Source: Amycolatopsis jejuensis
Lineage (GTDB): Bacteria; Actinomycetota; Actinomycetes; Mycobacteriales; Pseudonocardiaceae
Reading direction: 5' to 3'
Length of the DNA stretch: 64,000 nt
Assembly: GCF_000717335.1 (NCBI RefSeq)
Contig: NZ_JNYZ01000002.1
Location: forward strand, 186,001-250,000
In this document: one piece after another, positions 51,659 through 60,214 of the stretch
How the letters are laid out: each line of letters opens with the position of its first letter
Numbering within the stretch: the first letter of the stretch is position 1
Program-made: the position numbers and the translations under genes
The notes under the pieces: model-generated
Told to the model about the DNA's origin: nothing
What the model saw: only the letters and a program-made list of their open reading frames with translations
The model's database searches: none

Positions 51659-52072
51659 TTACGACCCAGCCCAGCCGCGCCAGGTGTGGACCTCCGTAGC
51701 GACAACCGCATGCTCCGGCGGGTGCTCCGCGTATTGCGGGTACTTCTCTACCAGCCACCCCACGAACTCCTCCCGAGAGGCATCCGCGACCACCCGGGCC
51801 ACGCCGTCCGCGCGGGCCCACCACAGCCGGGTCCAGTCCTCGTCGTAGGAATCGGCCAGAAAGGACACCGCCGGGTTCTCCGCGATGTTCGCCAGCCGCC
51901 GCAATGCCGTGCTGCTCTTCGGCTTGTGGTCGACTGCGAACACCACGGTGTCGTCCCGCACCGCGAACGTCACCGGCACCAGATGCGGGACCCCGCGACT
52001 GTCCGCCGAAGCGAACCGGGCCACGCGTGCCGCCGCGAAGCGGGTTCGGGTTTCCACAGTGGACAGTCGCAT
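51659..52072 (-). CDS. PPOX-type flavin/F420-dependent protein (TIGR03668-like)
   Basis: The protein has 137 residues. The split-barrel fold of pyridoxamine-phosphate-oxidase-like proteins shows in VARFASADSRGVPHLVPVTF and RRLANIAENPAVSFLADSYD. The ending HTWRGWAGS is typical of the actinobacterial F420-related PPOX subfamily. No substrate is known. It lies 3 bp after the LD-carboxypeptidase gene as the last gene of a minus-strand operon. Confidence 0.75.
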   Translation of the reverse strand: MRLSTVETRTRFAAARVARFASADSRGVPHLVPVTFAVRDDTVVFAVDHKPKSSTALRRLANIAENPAVSFLADSYDEDWTRLWWARADGVARVVADASREEFVGWLVEKYPQYAEHPPEHAVVATEVHTWRGWAGS

Positions 52073-52075
52073 GGG

Positions 52076-52978
52076 TCAGTCCAGCGCGGGGGAGTCGAGG
52101 GTGAGCGTGCCCAGCTCGGTGTCCAGCGAGGCGGACACCCCCAGCGGCAGTGTCGGCGAACCGGCGACGTGCCCGAACCCGAACCCGCCCAGCACCGGAA
52201 CCCCCAGCGGCGACAACCGTTCCCGCAGCAACGCCCGGATCGCCGCCTCGTCACCGCACGCCGCCCACGACCCCAGCACGATCCCGCGCACCCCGGCGAA
52301 CCAGCCGGACCGCAGCAGCTGGGTCACCATCCGGTCGATCCGGTACGGGCTCTCCGTCACGTCCTCCAGCAGCACGATCCCGCCCCGAGCCGACCCCTGC
52401 TCCGCCGTCCCGATCCCCGCCGCCAGCAGCGAAAGGTTCCCGCCCACCAGCACCCCCAGCGCGCGCCCGGGCACCAGCACGTCCGGCTCGCGCGCCCGCA
52501 GCACCCGCGTGTGGTCCGGGTCGAACAACGTCCGCCGCAGGTGCTCGGCCGCGTCGGCGTCGAAGAGCACGCTCGCGGGCATCGGCGAAAACACCGTGGC
52601 CAAGCCCAGATGCGTGTGCACCGCCCGGTGCAGCGCGGTCACGTCACTCGACCCGGCCAGCACCTTCGGCCCCGCCGCACGCAACGCGCGCCAGTCCACC
52701 AGGTCGACCATCCGTTGCGCGCCATACCCACCGCGCGCCGCGAGCACACACCGGACCTCCGGGTCCAGCCACGCCTCGGTGAACTCCGCCGCCCGCATCT
52801 CGTCCGGCGCCGAAAGATACGTCGGACCATCGTCCGCGCGCACCGCGGCCCCGATCCACACCTTCAGCCCCCAGCCGCGCAGCACCGGTACGGCCGCGTC
52901 GAGCAGGTCGCACGGCACCGGACCCGACGGCGCCACGAGCGCGACGGTGTCCCCGGCCGTGAGCCGAGCAGGTCTCAT
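52076..52978 (-). CDS. LD-carboxypeptidase (S66, LdcA-like)
   Basis: The protein has 300 residues. The Ser-Glu-His triad of S66 enzymes is seen as Ser111 (GSSDVTAL; the family usually has GYSD), Glu205 (LLEDVTESPYRIDR) and His270 (GFGFGH). It would remove the terminal D-Ala from tetrapeptides during murein recycling in the cytoplasm. Its ATG overlaps the stop of the S9 peptidase gene (ATGA), so both peptidases are made together. Confidence 0.88.
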   Translation of the reverse strand: MRPARLTAGDTVALVAPSGPVPCDLLDAAVPVLRGWGLKVWIGAAVRADDGPTYLSAPDEMRAAEFTEAWLDPEVRCVLAARGGYGAQRMVDLVDWRALRAAGPKVLAGSSDVTALHRAVHTHLGLATVFSPMPASVLFDADAAEHLRRTLFDPDHTRVLRAREPDVLVPGRALGVLVGGNLSLLAAGIGTAEQGSARGGIVLLEDVTESPYRIDRMVTQLLRSGWFAGVRGIVLGSWAACGDEAAIRALLRERLSPLGVPVLGGFGFGHVAGSPTLPLGVSASLDTELGTLTLDSPALD

Positions 52979-54891
52979 CGGGTCAGCTCCAGCCGCGGCA
53001 CGTCCGGCGTCGCGAAGCCGAACACCTGCCCGTAGAACGACAATTCCGCCTCCAGCGCGGTGACGATCGTCGACGCCTTCCGGAACCCGTGCTGCTCACC
53101 CTCGAACCGCAGGTACGCGTGCGGGACCCCGGAAATCGCCGCGACGAACCGGTCCGCCTGCTCCGGCGGGCAGATCTCGTCCTCGAGCCCCTGCAGGAAC
53201 AGCACCGGCCCGGCCAGCGACCCGACGTGCGTCATCGGCGAGCGCTCCCGGTACCGCTCCGCCTCCGCCGGGTACGGCCCGACCAGGCTGACCAGGTACT
53301 GCGACTCGAAATCGTGCGTCTCGCCGACCCAGCCGGTGAAGTCGAGGAGCGGGAACATCACCGTCGCCGCCGCGTACGTCCGGGTGGTGGTGATCGACCC
53401 CGCCGCCGTGAACCCGCCCGCGCTGCCGCCGCGGATCGCCAGCCGTGCACCGTCCGCAGTCCCTTCCGCGACCAGCGCCTCGGCGACCGTGGCACAGTCC
53501 CGCACATCCACCACGCCCCACTGCTCCCGCAACCGCTCCCGGAACGCCCGCCCGTACCCGGTGGAACCGCCGTAGTTCACCGCGACGACGCCGATCCCGC
53601 GGCTGGTGAAATACGCGATGTCCAGATCCAGCGAGCCGGTGCTCCGCCCGGTGGGCCCGCCGTGCACGTGGACCAGGTACGGCGGCAATTCCCCTTCCGG
53701 CGCAGCGAAATCCGGGTTCGCCGGTGGGTACACGTACGCCGGGACCTCCGCCCCGCCGGCCGCGGTGAACACCCGCTCGTGCGGCACCGGCAGGTACTCC
53801 GGCGGCGGCAGCTCGGCAGGCTGCGGCGTCACCTCGCGGACCGACCCATCGGCCGGGTCCAGCACCACGACCGCGCTTTCCCGCCGCGAACCACCCGCGA
53901 TCCCGGCAATCCCGTCCGGCGTCGCCACCAGCCCGCCCGGCCCCCATACCGTCAGCTCGGTGTCCACCGGCGTCACCGAACCGTCGTTTTCGTCCAGCAC
54001 GGCGAGCCGCCCGGCGTCGAGCACCGCATACCGGCCCGCGCCCAGTGGCGTGAACCAGCCGGAGCCGAGCTTCCACAGCGGCCCGCCCAGCTCCCGCTGC
54101 ACCGGCGCCAGGTTCGTGACCGCACCGTCGAGCCCGACGCGGTGCAGGTTCCACCACCCGTCCGGATCGGCCAGCACGAGTACCTGGTCCGGGGTCTCCC
54201 ACTCCAGCTGGCACACCGCGATGTCCGGCCCGCCCGCGAGCACCCGCGCCTCACCGAACGAACCGTCACCCGCGACCGGTGCGACGAACAGCTCCGTCCC
54301 GTCCCACGGCATCGCCGGGTGGTCCCACGCCAGCCACGCCGCGTGCGCACCATCCGGGGAAAGCTGCGGCGCGGTGAAGAACCGGTGCCCCCCGACGAGG
54401 ACCCGCTCGGCGCCGCCGTCCAGCGGGATCGCGACCAGCTCACGGGAGATGTCAGTGCGCTGCGGCCCGGTGCTGCGCTCCCGAACGGCCCACACCTCGC
54501 CGTCGAGACCGGGCCGGAGGTCGCCGTACCGGACGCCCTGCGGTGTGGCCGGTTCCGGCGTCAACGCCGAGACCTCGCCGCCCTTCAGCGCGTATACCCG
54601 CTGGTCAGCCCAATGCGTGAACACCACCACATCGCCGACCGTGAGCCACGGCCGCCCGCCGTATTCGTGCACCCGGTTCCGGACGTTCCACGGCGATGGC
54701 AGGACGTCCTCGGTATCGCCGCCCGGCAGCTCCCGCACCAGCGCGACCCGGCCGCCTTCGCGGGGCCTCGCCTCCGCCCACCAGAGCGTGCCGCCGACCG
54801 CGGCGAGCCACTGCGCGCCACCGCCTGCCGCTGCCGCGTCCGCGGCCGAAATGGGTGAGGTCCAGGTTCCGGATGGAGAGATCGTCGCCAC
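52975..54891 (-). CDS. S9 family peptidase (acylaminoacyl/prolyl oligopeptidase-like)
   Basis: The protein has 638 residues. The N-terminal two thirds form a beta-propeller (PSPWNVRNRVHEYGG, APQLSPDGAHAAWLAW). The C-terminal alpha/beta hydrolase domain starts with PYLVHVHGGPTG and has the nucleophile elbow GGSAGG, then Asp in GLEDEICPPEQ and His in EGEQHGF. No signal peptide, so it acts on cytoplasmic peptides. The start GTG 54891 has a weak ribosome-binding site. First gene of the operon with LD-carboxypeptidase and the PPOX protein. Confidence 0.9.
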   Translation of the reverse strand: MATISPSGTWTSPISAADAAAAGGGAQWLAAVGGTLWWAEARPREGGRVALVRELPGGDTEDVLPSPWNVRNRVHEYGGRPWLTVGDVVVFTHWADQRVYALKGGEVSALTPEPATPQGVRYGDLRPGLDGEVWAVRERSTGPQRTDISRELVAIPLDGGAERVLVGGHRFFTAPQLSPDGAHAAWLAWDHPAMPWDGTELFVAPVAGDGSFGEARVLAGGPDIAVCQLEWETPDQVLVLADPDGWWNLHRVGLDGAVTNLAPVQRELGGPLWKLGSGWFTPLGAGRYAVLDAGRLAVLDENDGSVTPVDTELTVWGPGGLVATPDGIAGIAGGSRRESAVVVLDPADGSVREVTPQPAELPPPEYLPVPHERVFTAAGGAEVPAYVYPPANPDFAAPEGELPPYLVHVHGGPTGRSTGSLDLDIAYFTSRGIGVVAVNYGGSTGYGRAFRERLREQWGVVDVRDCATVAEALVAEGTADGARLAIRGGSAGGFTAAGSITTTRTYAAATVMFPLLDFTGWVGETHDFESQYLVSLVGPYPAEAERYRERSPMTHVGSLAGPVLFLQGLEDEICPPEQADRFVAAISGVPHAYLRFEGEQHGFRKASTIVTALEAELSFYGQVFGFATPDVPRLELTR

Positions 54892-55010
54892 CCGGAAAGA
54901 CTAACGACGATCCGCTGCGTATCCGGATCCGCACGCACCGCGCAGGAAATTCCGCCAACCCGGGGCGGCAGATGCCGATCATGCGCCCGTGGCCTAGGGT
55001 CGAACCTGCT

Positions 55011-55586
55011 ATGTCACGCGTAATCCACGTCTTCCGCAAGCCCGACCGGTTCGTGGCCGGCACGGTCGGCGAGCCCGGCGACCGCACCTTCTACCTCCAG
55101 GCCACCGAGGACGTGCGGACGATCAGCGTCACGATCGAAAAGCAGCAGGTCGTCGTCCTCGCCGAGCGGCTCGGGTCGCTGCTCGAGGAGGTCGCCAGCC
55201 GGTTCGGCGCGGACGTGCCCGACACCGCCCCCGACGACCTGGTCGACGTCGAACCGCTCGCGGTGCCGGTCGAGGAGGAGTTCCGCGTCGGCACCATGGG
55301 GCTCGGCTGGGACGCGGACTCCGGCGCGGTCGTCGTCGAGCTGCTCGCGATCACCGAGGGTGAGGTCGACGAGACGGTGGTGCTCGACGACACCGAGGAA
55401 GGCCCCGACGCGGTCCGCGTGTTCCTCACCCCGGTCGCCGCACGGGCTTTCGCCGAGCGCGCCGACCGCGTGGTCAACGCGGGCCGCAAACCGTGCCCGC
55501 TGTGCGGCGAGCCGCTCGACCCCGCCGGGCACATCTGCCCACGGCAGAACGGCTACCGGCGCGACACCGACGTCTCCGAGGACTGA
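55011..55586 (+). CDS. DUF3090 family protein
   Basis: The protein has 191 residues. It shows VFRKPDRFVAGTVGEPGDRTFYLQA near the start and a C-terminal four-cysteine zinc site (KPCPLCGEPLD then GHICPRQNGY), the pattern of DUF3090/TIGR03847, part of a trio of uncharacterised actinobacterial proteins. The next gene, SCO1664-like, follows by 8 bp. The function is unknown; a nucleotide- or thiol-related role is sometimes suspected from context with other genes, but nothing here proves it. Confidence 0.9.
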   Translation: MSRVIHVFRKPDRFVAGTVGEPGDRTFYLQATEDVRTISVTIEKQQVVVLAERLGSLLEEVASRFGADVPDTAPDDLVDVEPLAVPVEEEFRVGTMGLGWDADSGAVVVELLAITEGEVDETVVLDDTEEGPDAVRVFLTPVAARAFAERADRVVNAGRKPCPLCGEPLDPAGHICPRQNGYRRDTDVSED

Positions 55587-55594
55587 GGCGCACC

Positions 55595-56401
55595 GTGCCG
55601 AGCACCCCGCCCGGGCCCGCCGACCCGGCCGCCCGCGAGTTCGTCACCCGCGGCCGCATCGACGTCGAGGGCAGGCTGGTCGACGCCTCCAACGTGACCC
55701 TGTTCTGCGCCATCGAGCTCGACGGCGTCACCGGCCGCGTGGTGTACAAGCCGGTGTCGGGGGAGCGGCCGCTGTGGGACTTCCCCGACGGCACCCTCGC
55801 CGGGCGCGAGGTGGCCACCGCGATGATCTCCGACGCGAGCGGCCTCGGCGCGATCCCGCCCACCGTGCTGCGCGAGGGTCCGTTCGGGCCGGGCATGGTG
55901 CAGCTGTGGGTCGAGACCACCGACGAGGAAGTGGTCGACGTCTGCGCGCCCGCGGAGGTCCCCGAAGGCTGGCGCACCGTGCTGCACGCGCACGACCGGC
56001 TCGGCGAACCGGCCGTCCTCGTGCACGCCGACCACCCCGGGCTGCGCGAGCTGGCAGTGCTCGACATCGTGGTCAACAACACCGACCGCAAAGGCGGGCA
56101 CCTGCTCACCAGCGCCGACGGCCGTGTGTACGGCGTCGACCACGGCATCTGCCTGCACCCCGACCCGAAGCTGCGCACCGTCCTGTGGGGCTGGATCGGC
56201 GAGCCACTGCCCGAGGACGCGGTCGAAAAGCTGCAGAAACTGCGCGCCGACCTCGACGGCCGCCTCGGCGCCGACCTCACCGAACACCTCACCACGTTCG
56301 AAATCCGCGCCCTCGCGCAGCGCACCGACTTCCTGCTCGCCGAGGCGGTGTACCCGGAACCCGGCGACGACTGGCGCGCCATCCCGTGGCCGTTGTTCTG
56401 A
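55595..56401 (+). CDS. SCO1664 family protein (PI3/4-kinase-like fold)
   Basis: The protein has 268 residues. VVYKPVSGERPLWDFPDGTLAGREVAT resembles the nucleotide-binding start of phosphatidylinositol-kinase-like proteins, and VVNNTDRKGGHLL with YGVDHGICLHPD the catalytic and metal-binding loops (Asn-Asp-Arg, then Asp-His-Gly). The family is nearly confined to actinobacteria. The GTG start is 8 bp after DUF3090. It overlaps the following APH-like gene by 16 bp. Substrate unknown. Confidence 0.88.
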   Translation: MPSTPPGPADPAAREFVTRGRIDVEGRLVDASNVTLFCAIELDGVTGRVVYKPVSGERPLWDFPDGTLAGREVATAMISDASGLGAIPPTVLREGPFGPGMVQLWVETTDEEVVDVCAPAEVPEGWRTVLHAHDRLGEPAVLVHADHPGLRELAVLDIVVNNTDRKGGHLLTSADGRVYGVDHGICLHPDPKLRTVLWGWIGEPLPEDAVEKLQKLRADLDGRLGADLTEHLTTFEIRALAQRTDFLLAEAVYPEPGDDWRAIPWPLF

Positions 56402-57264
56402 TCGACGACGCAGCCCGCGCGCGGCTCGTCGACCGTTTCGGCCCATCTGTTGAGGCGTGGTGTGACGCGCTGCCCGCCCTCACCGCGCAGCTGTGCCGCC
56501 GATGGCACCTCACCGTCACGGAGGCTCGGCCCGGCAACACCGGCCGCACCCTGCTGTGCCACGACGGCGCGGGCCACCTTCACGTGCTCAAACTCTGCCC
56601 GGACCGCTCGATCGCCACCGCGGAAGCGACCGCGCTGGGCTCGTGGACCGGGCTCTCGCGGGTCGTGCAAGTCCTCGACACCGACCTCGACCACGGCGCG
56701 ATCCTGCTCGAAGGCCTGGAACCCGGCACCACCCTCACCGACCGCGGCGCCGACGTTCCGTGGCCACAGATCGGCGACCTGCTGGCGGCCCTCCACAGCG
56801 TCCGGGCCGCCGGCCCGTTCCCGACCCAGCTCGAACGCGTCCGCACGATGTACGACCTCGCCGAACGCCGGTTGCGCGGCACCCCGGCCGAAAACCACCT
56901 GCCGCTGGACCTCCTGCGCACCGGACTGGCGCGATCCGAAGCACTGGCCGTGGGCGGCCCGACCGCCCTCGTCCACGGCGACCTGCACCCGGGCAACGTG
57001 CTGGACGCCGGTCCGGAACGCGGTGCCGTCGCCATCGACCCGCGACCGTGCGTCGGCGACCCGGCCTTCGACGGCGTCGACTGGGCGGTCCTGCCGCTGA
57101 CCGAAGGCGGCACGCTCGAGGAGGGCATCGCCCACCTGCCCCATCTGGACGGCGACCGGGTACGAGCGTGGTGCATCGCACTCGCGCCGCTCATCGCGAT
57201 GGGCCCGCTGCGCCGCGAAGGACCGACCCCGTTCACAGACGCGGTACTGGAGATGGCCCGCTGA
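56386..57264 (+). CDS. Aminoglycoside phosphotransferase (APH)-like kinase
   Basis: The protein has 292 residues. The APH fold shows in LHVLKLCPDRSIATAEA (Lys of the ATP site), ALVHGDLHPGNVLDAG (catalytic loop HGDLHPGN) and VAIDPRPCVGDPAFDGVDW (metal-binding Asp). The family includes antibiotic and small-molecule kinases, and here the conserved setting between SCO1664 and DUF3097 argues against a dedicated resistance role. GTG 56386 overlaps SCO1664; the exact start is uncertain within about 10 codons. Confidence 0.8.
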   Translation: MAVVLIDDAARARLVDRFGPSVEAWCDALPALTAQLCRRWHLTVTEARPGNTGRTLLCHDGAGHLHVLKLCPDRSIATAEATALGSWTGLSRVVQVLDTDLDHGAILLEGLEPGTTLTDRGADVPWPQIGDLLAALHSVRAAGPFPTQLERVRTMYDLAERRLRGTPAENHLPLDLLRTGLARSEALAVGGPTALVHGDLHPGNVLDAGPERGAVAIDPRPCVGDPAFDGVDWAVLPLTEGGTLEEGIAHLPHLDGDRVRAWCIALAPLIAMGPLRREGPTPFTDAVLEMAR

Positions 57265-57315
57265 CCGGCGTGGCGGCGGGACGCGCACCCGTTCCCCTGG
57301 GTACCTTGCCCGATC

Positions 57316-58122
57316 GTGCGCTCCCGATCGTATGACGACGTGCTCGCCGGCCCGCGCAAGCGGAAGGTGCCGGAGGTCCCTGCCGAACCCGGGCTCGTGG
57401 TCGAGGACCCGGCCAGCGGCTACTGCGGTGCCGTGGTGAAGATCGAATACGGCAACGTGGTCCTCGAAGACGCCAAGGGCCGCCACCGGGTGTTCCCGCT
57501 CGCGCCCGCCGGGTTCCTGCTCGAAGGCAAGCCCGTCACACTCGTTCCGGCCAAGGCCGGGAAAGCACCGGCGCGGCAGGTGTCCGCGTCCGGGTCGGTG
57601 CGGGTGCAGGGCCTCCAGGCGCGCGTCGCGCGGGACTCCCGGATCTGGGTCGAGGGCAAGCACGACGCCGAACTCGTCGAACGCGTCTGGGGGCATGACC
57701 TGCGGGTGGAAGGCGTCGTGGTCGAACCGCTCGACGGCGTCGACGTGCTCGCCGGCCGGATCGCCGAGTTCGGTACCGGGCCCGGGCGCCGCCTCGGGGT
57801 GCTCGTCGACCATCTCGTCGCAGGCAGCAAGGAATCCCGGCTGGTGGCGCAGATCCGGGACGAGCAGGTCCTCGTCACCGGCCACCCGTACGTGGACATC
57901 TGGCAGGCGGTGAAACCGGCGTCGGTCGGCATCCGCGCGTGGCCGGAGATCCCGCGCGGGGTCGAGTGGAAGGCCGGCATCTGCGACGCGCTCGGCTGGG
58001 GCGAACCGTATGAAGGCTGGCAGCGCGTGCTCGCCGGGGTGCGCAGTTTCCGGGACCTCGAAACCCCGTTGCTCGGCGCGGTCGAACGGCTCATCGACTT
58101 CGTCACCGAACCCTCCGAATAG
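57316..58122 (+). CDS. DUF3097 family protein
   Basis: The protein has 268 residues. It starts MRSRSYDDVLAGP, has an N-terminal beta barrel (GYCGAVVKIEYGNVVLEDAKGRHRVF) and a central IWVEGKHDAELVERVWG segment with GVLVDHL and TGHPYVDIW, a pattern that recalls TOPRIM-like folds (Glu in WVEGKHDAE). The family is conserved in actinobacteria and has no known activity. GTG start, 51 bp downstream of the APH-like gene. Confidence 0.85.
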   Translation: MRSRSYDDVLAGPRKRKVPEVPAEPGLVVEDPASGYCGAVVKIEYGNVVLEDAKGRHRVFPLAPAGFLLEGKPVTLVPAKAGKAPARQVSASGSVRVQGLQARVARDSRIWVEGKHDAELVERVWGHDLRVEGVVVEPLDGVDVLAGRIAEFGTGPGRRLGVLVDHLVAGSKESRLVAQIRDEQVLVTGHPYVDIWQAVKPASVGIRAWPEIPRGVEWKAGICDALGWGEPYEGWQRVLAGVRSFRDLETPLLGAVERLIDFVTEPSE

Positions 58123-58214
58123 TGTCCGGAATGTCGGAAAGTTCCAAGGTCACGCGTCGGTCACGTCGGGTCACCTGCCCGGTGCGAACCGGCGCAGTCT
58201 GAGAGCATGAGGGC

Positions 58215-58646
58215 ATGGCAGCGGCTCTGATCTGGCTGATCATCGGCATCGTGCTGATGATCGCCGAAGTGGTGTCCGGCGACTTCGTGCTGATCATGCT
58301 CGGGATCGGCGCGTTGCTCGGAGCCGGGTCGCAGGCGCTGACCGGCAACATCTTCATCGACGTCGCCGTGTTCGCGGTGAGCTCGGTCGGGCTGCTCGCG
58401 CTGGTCCGCCCGGCGCTCAAGCGCCGTTTCCTCGCCGGGGCCGGGGTGGCCACGGGCACCGACGCGCTCATCGGCGCCCGTGCCGTCGTAGTGTCCACAG
58501 TGGACTTCGACGCCGGGCAGGTGAAGATCGGCGGCGAGGTGTGGTCGGCGCGCGCGGTGCACGAGGCGCACCCGCCGATCGCGCCGGGCACCAGCGTCAC
58601 GGTCGTCGAGATCTCCGGTGCCACCGCCGTGGTGGACGTCGTGTAG
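58215..58646 (+). CDS. NfeD family membrane protein
   Basis: The protein has 143 residues, with two to three membrane helices (LIWLIIGIVLMIAEVVSGDF, LIMLGIGALLGAG, VAVFAVSSVGLLAL) and a C-terminal OB-fold-like soluble domain. Short NfeD proteins partner with SPFH/flotillin proteins encoded next to them, as here (46-bp gap). They are thought to help form membrane microdomains. Confidence 0.9.
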   Translation: MAAALIWLIIGIVLMIAEVVSGDFVLIMLGIGALLGAGSQALTGNIFIDVAVFAVSSVGLLALVRPALKRRFLAGAGVATGTDALIGARAVVVSTVDFDAGQVKIGGEVWSARAVHEAHPPIAPGTSVTVVEISGATAVVDVV

Positions 58647-58692
58647 TGAGGCGCAATCCGGGAAAAACGGTACTAGGTAAGGGGAGACGCTC

Positions 58693-60108
58693 TTGTCGAC
58701 AATAGCGATCGTCGTGGTCGCGCTGCTGGCCCTGTTCGTCATCGTCACGGTGGTCAAGGCGATCATGGTGGTGCCACAGGCCCAGTCGGCGGTGATCGAG
58801 CGGCTCGGCCGGTTCCGCACCGTCGCGTCGCCGGGCCTGACGTTCCTGGTGCCCTTCCTGGACAAGGTGCGGGCGCGGATCGACCTGCGCGAGCAGGTCG
58901 TGTCGTTCCCGCCGCAGCCGGTGATCACCGAGGACAACCTCACGGTGAACATCGACACGGTCGTGTACTTCCAGGTCACCGATTCCCGCGCCGCGGTGTA
59001 CGAGATCTCCAACTACATCATCGGCGTCGAGCAGCTCACCACCACCACGCTGCGCAACGTGGTCGGCGGCATGAGCCTGGAGGAGACGCTGACCTCCCGC
59101 GACGCGATCAACACCCAGCTGCGCGGAGTGCTCGACGAGGCCACCGGCCGGTGGGGCATCCGGGTCGCCCGCGTCGAGCTGAAGGCGATCGAGCCGCCCG
59201 CGTCGATCCAGGACTCGATGGAGAAGCAGATGCGCGCGGACCGCGAGAAGCGCGCGATGATCCTCACCGCGGAAGGCCAGCGGGAATCGTCGATCAAGAC
59301 GGCCGAAGGCCAGAAGCAGAGCCAGATCCTCTCCGCGGAAGGTCAGAAGCAGGCCGCGATCCTCGCCGCCGAGGCGGAACGGCAGTCGCGGATCCTGCGC
59401 GCACAGGGTGAACGGGCCGCGCGCTACCTGCAGGCCCAAGGCCAGGCGAAGGCGATCGAGAAGGTGTTCGCCGCGATCAAGGCCGGCCGCCCGACGCCGG
59501 AAGTGCTGGCGTACCAGTACCTCCAGACGTTGCCGCAGATGGCACAGGGCGACGCGAACAAGGTCTGGATGATCCCGAGCGACTACGGCAAGGCGCTCGA
59601 AGGCTTCGCCCGTGCTCTCGGTGCCCCGGGCGACGACGGCGTCTTCCGCTACGAACCGCCCAAGGACGACACACCCGCGAAGCCGGACCTCGACGACGAC
59701 GAGGTCGCCGGCTGGTTCGACACGAGCACCGACCCGAAGGTCGCCGAAGCGGTTGCCGCGGCGGAAGCGGTGGCCCGCAAGGAGGTCGAGGGCCCGCTCG
59801 GTGCCCCGGCCGCCAGCCGCGCCATCGGCGGTGGTGCCGCACGGGCACCGAAGCCCGCCGAAACCGCGGAGGAACCGCCGCAGCCGCCGACCCCGCCGCC
59901 GTCCTCCCCGCCGCCGGGTGCCCAGCAGCAACAGCTCCCGCAACCGCAGCAGCCCCCGGCCCCGCCGCAGGGCGGTCCGCACCAGGGTCCGCCGCCACCG
60001 CAGTTCGGTGGCCCGCAAGGCGGCCAGCAGGGTCCGGGCAGTGGCCCGTTCCCGCAGCAGGGCCCGTTCGGTGGCCCGCAGGGCGGACCGCCGCCGCAGC
60101 GCCCCTGA
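58693..60108 (+). CDS. SPFH/Band-7 (flotillin/stomatin-like) protein
   Basis: The protein has 471 residues. An N-terminal membrane helix (STIAIVVVALLALFVIVTVV) is followed by the SPFH domain (VIERLGRFRTVASPGLTFLV, VVSFPPQPVITEDNLTVNID) and a long coiled coil with repeated EGQ(R/K) units around residues 195-255. A low-complexity Pro/Gln/Gly tail (after about residue 395) ends it. The TTG start fits GGGGAG just ahead of it. It should assemble into large membrane-tethered oligomers with NfeD. A CCAATG-type repeat lies 22 bp past the stop. Confidence 0.92.
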   Translation: MSTIAIVVVALLALFVIVTVVKAIMVVPQAQSAVIERLGRFRTVASPGLTFLVPFLDKVRARIDLREQVVSFPPQPVITEDNLTVNIDTVVYFQVTDSRAAVYEISNYIIGVEQLTTTTLRNVVGGMSLEETLTSRDAINTQLRGVLDEATGRWGIRVARVELKAIEPPASIQDSMEKQMRADREKRAMILTAEGQRESSIKTAEGQKQSQILSAEGQKQAAILAAEAERQSRILRAQGERAARYLQAQGQAKAIEKVFAAIKAGRPTPEVLAYQYLQTLPQMAQGDANKVWMIPSDYGKALEGFARALGAPGDDGVFRYEPPKDDTPAKPDLDDDEVAGWFDTSTDPKVAEAVAAAEAVARKEVEGPLGAPAASRAIGGGAARAPKPAETAEEPPQPPTPPPSSPPPGAQQQQLPQPQQPPAPPQGGPHQGPPPPQFGGPQGGQQGPGSGPFPQQGPFGGPQGGPPPQRP

Positions 60109-60129
60109 CCTCCCTCCGCCCCCAAACAA

Positions 60130-60208
60130 CCCCAATGTGGCATTGGGTGCATGCGACGCAACCAATGTGGCATTGGGTGCGTCAGATGCACCCAATGCCA
60201 CATTGGGG
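60130..60208. repeat. CCAATG-type triple repeat, locus 2
   Basis: CCCCAATGTGGCATTGGGTG, a second copy with AACCAATGTGGCATTGGG about 30 bp on, then the inverted ACCCAATGCCACATTGGGG. The outer units are perfect reverse complements, and each unit is itself nearly palindromic (CCAATG..CATTGG). It lies between the convergent flotillin and MFS genes, where it could fold as a bidirectional terminator, and repeats the unit seen at 35774-35852. Confidence 0.8.
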
Positions 60209-60214
60209 TGGTGT

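Noticed and set aside
56386..57264. Antibiotic-resistance kinase
   Set aside because: The APH fold is shared by many housekeeping small-molecule kinases, and the gene sits in a conserved unknown cluster with no resistance context.
59877..60108. Repeat expansion in the flotillin tail as a separate gene or frameshift
   Set aside because: The Pro/Gln/Gly-rich region stays in frame to the stop codon and resembles low-complexity tails of other actinobacterial SPFH proteins.
60130..60208. CRISPR-like array
   Set aside because: Only three units, one inverted, with short spacers of similar sequence and no cas genes; better explained as a dispersed palindromic repeat.
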